Positions 15,834 through 24,390 of a DNA stretch of 64,000 bases are shown piece after piece. A program made the translations under genes and the position numbers. Location: positions 1 to 64,000 of the forward strand of contig CADBQU010000019.1 of NCBI GenBank assembly GCA_902796905.1. Direction: 5' to 3'. Under the pieces are notes generated by a model, which worked only from the letters and a program-made list of their open reading frames with translations, searched no databases and had not been told where the DNA came from. Position 1 is the first letter of the stretch. Each line of letters starts with the position of its first letter. The DNA is from Oscillospiraceae bacterium (GTDB lineage: Bacteria; Bacillota; Clostridia; Oscillospirales; Acutalibacteraceae).

Positions 15834-17066
15834 ATGAATAAAAAAACACTTTTAAATACATTTTTAAACAGCAACTCTTTAAACGATATGTTGGCTTCCT
15901 GTGCCAAAGAATTTAATTGTCCTTTAATTATAACCGATAACGGATTTCATATAGTTTCGGTTTATTTTGAAAACCAAATTAAAAGCGAGGGCTTTAACAA
16001 TGCTGTTCTGCACAGCGAATTGCCTTTAAACATTTGCGCTTTAATTACCGAAAACTTTAATAAAAATTTTAAGAAAAGCATAGGCAATATAATATGCTTT
16101 AAAAGCAAAGACGGAAACGAAGAAAAAATAAGAGTTAATACATTAAAATGCGGAAAAGTGGAATTGGGATATATTATTTATGTTTTAAATTACAGTTTAA
16201 AATATAATGAAAACAAGAAAAACAAAGAAAATAAAATTTCAGATGAAAAAGACTGTTTGTTTGCAGAACAGCTTTTGGCAAAACAATTTTTTTGCGAAAA
16301 ACATTCGGGAGGATTACCGACGGACACTACCGAAGAAATAATAATAGATTTGCTTAACGGCAAATTTAAAGACGAAGAATTGTTTAAAATTAAAATTGCG
16401 GGTACGTTTTTGGCTCATTTTACGCCGGAGCGTTTTGCGGTTATTTCTATTTCTTCCGAAAATTCAAACCCCTTGTTTTTAAACAATATACAAAAAAATT
16501 TAAAGCAAAACTTCAGCGCCTCTCATCCGATTTTTTATAACGGAAAAATAATTTTATTTTTACACAAAGACCACGATACGGGGGATTTACAAAATTTAGC
16601 CGAAGAGTATAATTTAAAAGTGGCGGTATCTTCAAAAATAAACAATATATACGAAATAAAGCAAATGTACGATTTATCGTTAGATGTTTTTGAATTTTTA
16701 AGCACGGAAAACAATACAAAAAACAAAAAAGCATTTGTAATTAATATTGAAGACTATTTGCTTTCCGTTATTTTAAATAAAACCGTTTTAAAATACGGTA
16801 TTTTTAACAACAAAATAAAAGAACTTTATAATTATGACGCAACTAATAAAACTGAGCTGTGCTTAACCCTATACACATATTTAATATGTAAACATTCTTT
16901 GGCTTTAACGGGGGAAAAGCTGTTTACCCACAGAAACACCGTTCAGTACAGGTTAAATAAAATAAGAGGTGAATTTTTAATAGATACCGATAATTCCGAC
17001 GAAGTGTTTTTATATTTATTTTATTTAAAATCGGCTTTAATAAAGCTAAACAATAAAGAGGTTTAA
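15834..17066 (+). CDS. PucR/CdaR-type transcriptional regulator
   Basis: 410-residue regulator with a C-terminal PucR helix-turn-helix domain: LALTGEKLFTHRNTVQYRLN at about residues 357-376 is the typical recognition region. The middle part (130-330) has the GGDEF-like/CdaR fold character without catalytic motifs, and the N-terminus resembles a sensory domain. A GTG at 15807 is in frame, but AAGGAG (15822-15827) places the start at ATG 15834. It may act on its own palindrome upstream. Target genes are unknown. Confidence 0.78.
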   Translation: MNKKTLLNTFLNSNSLNDMLASCAKEFNCPLIITDNGFHIVSVYFENQIKSEGFNNAVLHSELPLNICALITENFNKNFKKSIGNIICFKSKDGNEEKIRVNTLKCGKVELGYIIYVLNYSLKYNENKKNKENKISDEKDCLFAEQLLAKQFFCEKHSGGLPTDTTEEIIIDLLNGKFKDEELFKIKIAGTFLAHFTPERFAVISISSENSNPLFLNNIQKNLKQNFSASHPIFYNGKIILFLHKDHDTGDLQNLAEEYNLKVAVSSKINNIYEIKQMYDLSLDVFEFLSTENNTKNKKAFVINIEDYLLSVILNKTVLKYGIFNNKIKELYNYDATNKTELCLTLYTYLICKHSLALTGEKLFTHRNTVQYRLNKIRGEFLIDTDNSDEVFLYLFYLKSALIKLNNKEV

Positions 17067-17093
17067 ATAAAAATTATATAAAAAATATAACTA

Positions 17094-17122
17094 TTGATAT
17101 AGAAAAATTTATATTATATAAT
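17094..17122 (+). promoter_or_regulatory. promoter of the LiaF-like gene
   Basis: TTGATA (17094-17099), 17-bp spacer, TATAAT (17117-17122). Confidence 0.7.
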
Positions 17123-17190
17123 ATTTATGTAATAAATTAGGCGTTTAAATATTATTACTTAATTTTTTAAAATTTAAGGAGGGTACGGTT

Positions 17191-17871
17191 TTGAAAAACT
17201 TAAATAGAATTTTATGGGGAATAGTTTTTTTGGCTGTGGGTGTTTTGGCTGTTCTTAAAGTTTGCGGCGTTGTTTTAACAGGAATTTTATTTGAGGGTTG
17301 GTGGACTTTATTTATTATTGTTCCGTGCTTTATAGGCATTTTTACCAACAAAGATAAATTCGGAAGCTTAATAGGTCTTTTAATAGGCGTATTTTTACTT
17401 CTTTGCGCGCAAAATATATTGCAATACAATATGATATGGAAATTGATTTTACCGGTAATTATAATAGCCATAGGATTAAAATTGATTTTCGGCGGAATGT
17501 TTAACAAACAAAATAACAGTGTGGAAATAAATTTTAAAAACGAAAAAAACACCGAAACCTACAGCTCGGTATTTACCGGACGCGATATAGATTATACCGG
17601 TAAAGAATTTAACGGTATGGATATTAACACCGTGTTCGGCGGCGCCAAACTGGATTTAACCAAAGCGTTAATTAAAAAGGATTGCGTAATAAATGCCAAT
17701 ACGGTGTTCGGCGGTATAGATATTTATGTCCCCGAAGGAATAAACATTAAAGTAGTATCAAATTCGTTTTTCGGCGGAGTAAGCAATAAAAAACATTTTG
17801 GCTTTAACGAAAACCTGTTTACGGTTTATATTAACGCTTCTTGCGTTTTCGGCGGAATAAATATAATATAA
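17191..17871 (+). CDS. LiaF-like membrane protein
   Basis: 226 residues with four N-terminal hydrophobic segments (residues 5-110, LiaI/LiaF-type) and a C-terminal beta-rich domain of the cell-wall-active antibiotic response family. The repeat FGG occurs four times (NTVFGGAKLDL, NTVFGGIDIYVP, NSFFGGVSN, CVFGGINI). In Bacillus, LiaF restrains the LiaSR envelope-stress system. No LiaRS pair lies nearby. The start is TTG 17191: AAGGAGGG (17176-17183) stands 7 nt before it. Confidence 0.8.
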   Translation: MKNLNRILWGIVFLAVGVLAVLKVCGVVLTGILFEGWWTLFIIVPCFIGIFTNKDKFGSLIGLLIGVFLLLCAQNILQYNMIWKLILPVIIIAIGLKLIFGGMFNKQNNSVEINFKNEKNTETYSSVFTGRDIDYTGKEFNGMDINTVFGGAKLDLTKALIKKDCVINANTVFGGIDIYVPEGINIKVVSNSFFGGVSNKKHFGFNENLFTVYINASCVFGGINII

Positions 17872-17963
17872 TATAATTTAATTTATAAATTAATTTGTAT
17901 TAATTAATAATTGTGTTACACCTAATTAAAAAACTTGAATTTTAAATAACAAAGGAAATTTTT

Positions 17964-19808
17964 ATGGCTAAAAAAGGCGTAAGTAAAAAAAACAAAAGCA
18001 AAGCTAAGCAAAATACATTGGTTTTAATAATAGTACTTTTTTTAATTCTTATGCTTATTTTTGCAATTTTTTTAAGATATAAAGAAAACAGCAACAGTTT
18101 AGATAAAAGCAGTTCGGGTTTAAATTTAAGCAATGAAGAACTTAGTACAGAAGAGGATACCGAAGATAAGACAGCAAAAAACAATGCCGAAAAGTTTGCC
18201 ATGAAAAGGATTTGCAGAGAGCTTAATATTAATGCCGAATTTATACAGTCGGACTCTAACAGTGAAGTTTTAAAAATAGACTGTATTACTCCCGGATTAG
18301 ATACTTATAATCTTAACGTTGTAATGTATTCTTTAAAAACCGATAAAATATTAGGTCAAAAAGATTTTAAAGAAGGAGATTTTACCACAGGAATATTAAA
18401 CGACGGATTTTATGTTTCGTATAATAAAACCGGTAAAATTGAATTCTACGGAAACGATTGTCAAATAGTAAAAACCGTAAAATTAAACAGGGAAGAAGCA
18501 AAAAACACTGTTTGTACGGCAGTAAGCAAAAACGGGAATTACGTTTGCTTTGTAAACGGAAAAACAAGCGGAATATATTTATATAATATTTCTCAAAAAA
18601 CTTATGTTAAAACCGGCGGGTTTTCGGAACATATATCTTTGGCCGATACATCGGATACGGCGTTTTATTTTGAAAATAAAGGCCGTGATATTATAGTTGT
18701 AAATGCAAAAACGCAAAAGCAGTCGCTGCATAAATTTAACGGAATGGTAAGAAATATTTCCAAATACGGTGCGGTAAAGCAAACCGATGCAGATAACGAC
18801 GCGAGTTTTAAAACCGTTAATATTGACGGCACGTTAGATAAAAGTTTTAAAGCCAATTCGGTAAGCGAAACATTTATTTGCAGAACAAACGAAAAAATAG
18901 TTACGGTTTCGGAAAATCAAAGCGGAGATACTTTAACTTTTTACAAAAAAGATAACAGTTATGCAAGATATTTTATAAACGAAAGGGTTTATAACGCTTT
19001 TGGTATAGATGACGATAACTTTGTTATAACCACAATAAAAAGCACCGAAAAATCCGTAACGGAAAATCCTAAAATTTATTTATTAAATATTAAAAATTTA
19101 AATTTTTTAAAGTACGATACAAGCAGTACCCAAAAAGTAGAAGTTAATAAAAGCGAAGAAGTTGATTTAACCGAAAAATCCGAAACGCCGGAAAATAATA
19201 CAAAAATAATAAAAAATGTTCCGGTAATATCTCAGTTTCCGGAATATCCTACGGGTTGCGAAAGCGTAAGCGCCGTAATAGCTATGAAATATTCAAAAGA
19301 AAATATTTCGGTTAAAACTTTTGTTAATAAATATTTAAGCAAAAGCAATAATTTTTATTTTTCGGGCGGAACAAAATACGGACCCGACCCAAGCGAATAT
19401 TTTATAGGCAATCCCAAAACTAAAAATTCATACGGGTGTATGGCACCGGTAATAGAAAAAGCTATTAATAAATATTATAAAGAAAACGGAAGCAACGGGA
19501 AAAAGGTTTTAAACTTAACCGGAAGCAGTATGAGCGATTTATGTAAAAAGTACATAGATAACGATATTCCGTGTATGGTTTGGGTTAGCATAGAAATGAA
19601 AAAACCGTATTATACTTCTGTTTGGACTTTAGAAAACGGCGGACGTTATACCTGGCTTGCAAACGAACATTGCTCGGTGCTTATAGGATACGACGATAAA
19701 TACTATTATTTTTCCGACCCATATAAAGGCGCTGTGGTAAAATATGAAAAAAATCTGTGCGAAAGCCGATATAATGCTTTTAAAAAGCAAGCGCTGGCTA
19801 TAAAATAA
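17964..19808 (+). CDS. membrane-anchored C39-like cysteine peptidase
   Basis: 614 residues. A lysine-rich N-terminus and one transmembrane helix (residues 18-38) anchor it outside the cell. Residues 70-390 form repeated beta segments that look like a propeller-type sensor. The last 200 residues are a Peptidase_C39_2 domain: VPVISQFPEYPTGCES gives catalytic Cys432, NEHCSVLIGYD gives His569 and FSDP gives Asp585. This family degrades peptides or acts on the cell wall; the substrate is unknown. No ABC-type bacteriocin exporter is fused, so it is not a leader peptidase of the classic kind. Confidence 0.82.
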   Translation: MAKKGVSKKNKSKAKQNTLVLIIVLFLILMLIFAIFLRYKENSNSLDKSSSGLNLSNEELSTEEDTEDKTAKNNAEKFAMKRICRELNINAEFIQSDSNSEVLKIDCITPGLDTYNLNVVMYSLKTDKILGQKDFKEGDFTTGILNDGFYVSYNKTGKIEFYGNDCQIVKTVKLNREEAKNTVCTAVSKNGNYVCFVNGKTSGIYLYNISQKTYVKTGGFSEHISLADTSDTAFYFENKGRDIIVVNAKTQKQSLHKFNGMVRNISKYGAVKQTDADNDASFKTVNIDGTLDKSFKANSVSETFICRTNEKIVTVSENQSGDTLTFYKKDNSYARYFINERVYNAFGIDDDNFVITTIKSTEKSVTENPKIYLLNIKNLNFLKYDTSSTQKVEVNKSEEVDLTEKSETPENNTKIIKNVPVISQFPEYPTGCESVSAVIAMKYSKENISVKTFVNKYLSKSNNFYFSGGTKYGPDPSEYFIGNPKTKNSYGCMAPVIEKAINKYYKENGSNGKKVLNLTGSSMSDLCKKYIDNDIPCMVWVSIEMKKPYYTSVWTLENGGRYTWLANEHCSVLIGYDDKYYYFSDPYKGAVVKYEKNLCESRYNAFKKQALAIK

Positions 19809-19939
19809 AAAATTCGGTTTTTTATTTGCAAACGGCAAACCCAAAAAACCAAAGTTTTGCTAAAATTCATTTAATGTTAATTTTTTAATATAATAAAAAA
19901 CATAATAAATAAAAAATAATATAAATTCAGAGGTAAAAA

Positions 19940-20647
19940 ATGCTTAAAATTAATAATTTAACTAAAACTTACGGCGATAAAAAAGCAGTGGACAATTTAA
20001 GTTTAAATATTTTGCCGGGAGAAATTTACGGTTTTATAGGCCATAACGGAGCCGGAAAAACCACAACCATAAAATCCGTTGCGGGAATTTTACAATTTGA
20101 CAGCGGAGAAATTTTTATAAACGGAACTTCTTTAAAAGAAAATCCCATTGAATGCAAAAAACAAATAGCTTATATACCCGATAACCCCGATTTGTACGAA
20201 TTTATGAGCGGTATAAAATATTTAAATTTTATTGCGGATATTTTTGGTATTTCCGCAAAAGAACGAAACGAAAAAATAGAAAAATTAGCGGAACTGTTTG
20301 AGATAAAAAAAGACCTTAACAATCCGATTTCGGCGTATTCGCACGGTATGAAACAAAAGCTTGCAATAATATCCGCTTTAATACATAATCCTAAATTAAT
20401 AATAATGGACGAACCGTTTGTAGGGTTGGACCCTAAAGCTTCGCATATATTAAAAGGACTTATGAGAGATATTTGCAATTCCGGCGGCGCCATATTTTTC
20501 TCTACACACGTTTTGGAAGTTGCCGAAAAGCTTTGCGATAAAATTGCCATTATAAAAAACGGTAAGCTTATAAAAACCGGAACAATGGAAGAAGTTAAGG
20601 GCGACGAAAGCTTAGAAAATGTATTTTTGGAATTGGAGGCCGAATAA
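19940..20647 (+). CDS. ABC transporter ATP-binding protein
   Basis: 235-residue ABC ATPase with Walker A (GHNGAGKTT near residue 37), signature SAYSHGMKQKL, Walker B LIIMDEPFVGLD and the switch His in FSTHVLEVAE. It resembles ATPases of the ABC-2 export class. Its stop codon overlaps the start of the permease gene (TAATG), so the two form one exporter. Confidence 0.93.
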   Translation: MLKINNLTKTYGDKKAVDNLSLNILPGEIYGFIGHNGAGKTTTIKSVAGILQFDSGEIFINGTSLKENPIECKKQIAYIPDNPDLYEFMSGIKYLNFIADIFGISAKERNEKIEKLAELFEIKKDLNNPISAYSHGMKQKLAIISALIHNPKLIIMDEPFVGLDPKASHILKGLMRDICNSGGAIFFSTHVLEVAEKLCDKIAIIKNGKLIKTGTMEEVKGDESLENVFLELEAE

Positions 20648-22254
20648 TGCTGAAGGTTCTATTAAAAAAACAAATGTTTGAAATGTTCCGCTCGTTTTTT
20701 TACAATCAAAAAAGCGGCAAAATGCGTTCTGTCGCGTCTTCTGCAATGTTTATAATTTTTTATGCAATTTTGTTGGTTTGCATTATAGGCGGAATGTTTT
20801 TCGGTTTGGCATTTTCTATGTGCGGTTCTTTATGCGCCGCAGGTATGGATTGGCTTTATTTTTCAATATTCGGTTTAATTGCCGTAGCGTTTGGAGTATT
20901 CGGCAGCGTTTTTAATACTTTTCAGGGACTTTATATGGCTAAAGATAACGATTTGCTTTTATCTATGCCTATACCTGTTTCCGTAATAATGTTTTCAAGG
21001 CTGCTGGGCGTTTATATTATGGGATTTATGTTTTCTGGAATAATATTAATTCCGGTGGCAGCGGTTTATTTAATAGTTACGCCTTTTACCGTTTTAAAAC
21101 TTTTAAGCAACATATTGTTTATATTATCCGTAAGTATAATAATATTGGTTATTTCCTGCGCTTTGGGTTATGTTGTGGCAAAAATAAGCAATAAACTTAA
21201 AAACAAAAGCATAATAACCGTTTTTATAGCATTAATAGCTTTTGGTCTTTATTACTATATATATTTTAAAGCAAACGAAGTTATAGGTTATTTGGTGGCA
21301 AATGCCGCAAGTATAGGCGCAAAAATAAAAGGGTCCGCATATATTTTATATGCTTTCGGTAACAGCGCCGCAGGTAATATTTTAAATTTGGCGGAAGTTA
21401 TAACGGTTAGCGTATTGGCGTTTTTATTAACATATTATTTAATAAAACGAAGCTTTTTAAAAATAGCAACAAGTACGCCCAAAACGGCAAAAGTTGAATT
21501 TAAAGGCAATGTAAGTTTAAAAAAATCGGGCGTAAAAAAAGCCTTGTTTGAAAAAGAATGGAAAAGATTTTTAAGCAGCCCCAATTATATTTTAAATTGC
21601 GCGTTGGGCACTGTATTTATATTGGCTGCCGCCGTTATGCTTATAGTAAAGGGAAATGAATTTTTAACCGTTCTAAGCAGTATTTTTAATTATAAAAACG
21701 GTAATGATTATGCAGCGGGATTAATAATAGGTATTTTATGCTTGCTGGCTTCGCTTAACGGTATTACGGCGCCGTCAATTTCGCTTGAGGGTAAAAATAT
21801 TTATATATTGCAGTCATTGCCGATAAATTTGTTTTTAAGCTTAAAAGCAAAGGTTAAAGTACATATTTTAGTTACCGGAATACCGATTTTGCTATGCAGT
21901 GTAATTTCGCTTATAATGTTAAAACCCACCGTATTTTTAGGCATAAGCTTAATTGTTTTGCCGCAGCTTTTTGTTTTGTTTACAGCTTTGTTTGGGTTAA
22001 CGGTTAATTTAAAAAGGCCCAATTTAAATTGGACTAACGAAATAGTGCCTATAAAACAAAATTTAGGCGTTGTTATTGTTATGTTTTCAAATATGATTAT
22101 AGGCGCATTGTTTATAGCAGGGCTGTTTTTGTTGGGCTCGTTTATTAATATTAATTTATATGTTGTGTTGTTTACCGCGGTTATGTTAATTGTTAACATT
22201 TTAATTTTTAATTGGCTTAAAGTTAAGGGTACAAAAATATTTGCTTCTCTTTAA
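20647..22254 (+). CDS. ABC exporter permease (large ABC-2-like)
   Basis: 535-residue membrane protein with about 12 hydrophobic segments in two halves and a cytosolic linker near residues 270-310. DNDLLLSMPIPVSVIMFSRL is the coupling-type segment near residue 100, typical of large putative ABC exporter permeases in Clostridia. Partner of the preceding ATPase. The cargo cannot be predicted. Confidence 0.85.
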   Translation: MLKVLLKKQMFEMFRSFFYNQKSGKMRSVASSAMFIIFYAILLVCIIGGMFFGLAFSMCGSLCAAGMDWLYFSIFGLIAVAFGVFGSVFNTFQGLYMAKDNDLLLSMPIPVSVIMFSRLLGVYIMGFMFSGIILIPVAAVYLIVTPFTVLKLLSNILFILSVSIIILVISCALGYVVAKISNKLKNKSIITVFIALIAFGLYYYIYFKANEVIGYLVANAASIGAKIKGSAYILYAFGNSAAGNILNLAEVITVSVLAFLLTYYLIKRSFLKIATSTPKTAKVEFKGNVSLKKSGVKKALFEKEWKRFLSSPNYILNCALGTVFILAAAVMLIVKGNEFLTVLSSIFNYKNGNDYAAGLIIGILCLLASLNGITAPSISLEGKNIYILQSLPINLFLSLKAKVKVHILVTGIPILLCSVISLIMLKPTVFLGISLIVLPQLFVLFTALFGLTVNLKRPNLNWTNEIVPIKQNLGVVIVMFSNMIIGALFIAGLFLLGSFININLYVVLFTAVMLIVNILIFNWLKVKGTKIFASL

Positions 22255-22368
22255 AATTTTGTGCCGTAATTTTAAAAACATAAAATAACGTAAAATTGTA
22301 TTTTAGAGTTGCTTTGTTATTTTCGGTATTATATTTTTAAAAAAGTAAATAAAAGTAAATAAAATTTA

Positions 22369-22403
22369 AAAACCGTAAAATCTTAAAATGATTTTACGGT
22401 TTT
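22369..22403. terminator. bidirectional terminator between exporter and araC-type gene
   Basis: Perfect 14-bp stem AAAACCGTAAAATC (22369-22382) with 22390-22403, 7-nt loop, A-run before and T-run after. Serves the two convergent genes. Confidence 0.85.
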
Positions 22404-22449
22404 ATTTTTGTTTTGTAGGTTGTTTTTATATTTTGTATTTAAAAAAGTA

Positions 22450-23238
22450 TTAAGTTGTGTTTGTTTTATTAAAAAATTTTTGTTCCCTTGGGGTAAAACC
22501 TTTTATGCTTTTAAAAGTTTTGTTAAAATTTCTAACGCTTTGAAAACCGCTTAAAAGGGCAATTTCGGTAATGGTTTTATTACCCTGTTCCAAAAGGTCC
22601 GATGCATAGTTAATGCGATATTGGTTAATTAAAGTTGGTAAATTGATTTTAAAAATATCGTGAAATTTTCTTGAAAGATAGTGGTATTCAAACCCAAATT
22701 CTTCGGATATTTTTTTAAGCGTTATATTTTCTTTAAAATGTTCGGCAATATAATTGCAAATATTGTTAAAAAAGTCCGTATTGCTTTTTTCTTTTTCTAC
22801 AAGCTTGTTTTCGGCTAAAAACCGGTGGCAAAAAGTATAAAAGCAAGCCTTTAAAATATAAATATCGGAGGATTGATTTTTTATAATATACTCATTTATA
22901 AAGTTAAAAGCGGGTTTTGTTAAATGAAAAACAAAATCTTCGCTTTGTAAAGACTTTGTGCCCTCGGCAAATTTAAAAATAAAATCTTCCGAAAAAACCG
23001 CAATAAAAACTTTGGCGTTTTTCGGAGTTTCGTAAGAATGCAACAGATTGGGAAAAATAAAAACGGCTTCGCCCTGTTTTACGGTTTTTGAGGTTTGATT
23101 AACGGTTACGGTACATTCACCGCTTAAAACAATAGCTACTTCGTAATTTAAATGAAAATGCGTATGCCAAACGCAAGGGGAGTAAGTAAAAAAATTATAA
23201 TTGTAATTTCCTAAAGAATTTCCGGATTGATGTTCCAT
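22450..23238 (-). CDS. AraC-family regulator with cupin sensor
   Basis: 262 residues. An N-terminal cupin domain (HTHFHLNYEVAIVLSGECTV at residues 20-39) likely binds a small ligand, and a C-terminal pair of helix-turn-helix motifs (ITLKKISEEFGFEYHYLSRKF and the GNKTITEIALLSGFQSVRNF region) binds DNA. It is divergent from the glycyl radical enzyme genes, with about 200 bp between, so it very likely controls them. AraC-type activators commonly respond to sugars or aromatics in such catabolic loci. Confidence 0.88.
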   Translation of the reverse strand: MEHQSGNSLGNYNYNFFTYSPCVWHTHFHLNYEVAIVLSGECTVTVNQTSKTVKQGEAVFIFPNLLHSYETPKNAKVFIAVFSEDFIFKFAEGTKSLQSEDFVFHLTKPAFNFINEYIIKNQSSDIYILKACFYTFCHRFLAENKLVEKEKSNTDFFNNICNYIAEHFKENITLKKISEEFGFEYHYLSRKFHDIFKINLPTLINQYRINYASDLLEQGNKTITEIALLSGFQSVRNFNKTFKSIKGFTPREQKFFNKTNTT

Positions 23239-23281
23239 AATATTGCGTCCTTTAAAATAAAAAAGATAATTTTATGCTAAT

Positions 23282-23310
23282 ATTATATTATTTTTTGCTA
23301 TACTTGTCAA
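23282..23310 (-). promoter_or_regulatory. sigma-A promoter of the AraC-type gene
   Basis: On the minus strand TTGACA (23305-23310), 17-bp spacer, TATAAT (23282-23287). No comparable promoter is seen for the divergent activase gene, as expected for an activator-dependent promoter. Confidence 0.8.
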
Positions 23311-23435
23311 TGTTTTACCAATATAATAAAAACAGAAAAAACTTTTACATAAAAAATATATTTTAAATTTTTATATTAGATATAAATTTATAAGTTAATA
23401 TAAAAATTAATAAATGTAATAAAGGAGAAAAAGTT

Positions 23436-24263
23436 TTGGGACTGGTTTTTGCCATAGAAGAATTTTCGGCTTTTGATGGACCCGGAATAAGAACCACCGT
23501 ATTTTTAAAAGGATGTAAGCTTAATTGCAGCTGGTGCCATAATCCCGAAGGAAAAAGCTTAAAAAACGAAATCATAAAAAACAACAATGGTTGTTTGGGC
23601 TGTAAAAAATGTATAGAAGATACCGGTTTTTTAACCGAGAAAAGTATATTGAAATGTCCTAAAAATTTAATAAGATTTGCCGCAAAGGAGTATACGCCGG
23701 AACAGCTGGCAGAAAAAGTTTTAAAAAATAAGGATTTTTTTGATTTTTCAAACGGCGGCGTTACTTTTTCGGGAGGGGAACCTACCGTTCAGTACGAATT
23801 TTTAGTTAAATGCTTAAAGCTTTTAAAAAATAAAGTTAACAGAGCTTTACAAACCTGCGGATACTTGGAAGAAGATAAATTTAAGGTTTTATTAAAAAAC
23901 ACAGATTGCTTTTTATATGATTTAAAAATAATAGATAACGAAAAACATATTAAATATACAGGCGTTTCAAATAAGCTTATATTAAATAATTATAAAGCTT
24001 TGGTAAAAGAAAACGTAAAGCATTATGCAAGAACTCCCTTAATACCTACCGTTACCGATACCGAAGAAAATATAACGGATATTTGTGAGTTTTTAACCGA
24101 TTTGGGAGAGAACAAAATTCAGCTGTTGCCTTACAATTCGGCGGCAGGTGCAAAATACCATTTAATAAATAAAAAATACAGTCCTTGTTTTAACGATAAA
24201 ATACAGTGCAATCCACATTTGGAAATTTTTAAAAGGTTTGGAATAAAAGCCGAAATACTGTAA
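23436..24263 (+). CDS. glycyl radical enzyme activase (radical SAM)
   Basis: 275-residue radical SAM protein that installs the glycyl radical in its partner. The SAM cluster motif is Cys27-x3-Cys31-x2-Cys34 (CKLNCSWC). GIRTTVFLKGC and FSGGEPTVQ are family landmarks. A shortened ferredoxin-like insert has one CLGCKKC motif plus a later Cys-Pro, enough for one extra 4Fe-4S cluster instead of two. The start is TTG 23436 after AAAGGAGA. The partner enzyme follows 127 bp downstream. Confidence 0.9.
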   Translation: MGLVFAIEEFSAFDGPGIRTTVFLKGCKLNCSWCHNPEGKSLKNEIIKNNNGCLGCKKCIEDTGFLTEKSILKCPKNLIRFAAKEYTPEQLAEKVLKNKDFFDFSNGGVTFSGGEPTVQYEFLVKCLKLLKNKVNRALQTCGYLEEDKFKVLLKNTDCFLYDLKIIDNEKHIKYTGVSNKLILNNYKALVKENVKHYARTPLIPTVTDTEENITDICEFLTDLGENKIQLLPYNSAAGAKYHLINKKYSPCFNDKIQCNPHLEIFKRFGIKAEIL

Positions 24264-24390
24264 TTTAATAACCGATATAAAAAATAATGTTAAAAATATT
24301 ATTAAAAAATATTCTTGTACCGAAATTTTACATTTATTATTTTAAATTTTTAAATTTTAATAATTAAAAACAATGAAAGAGGCATAGCTT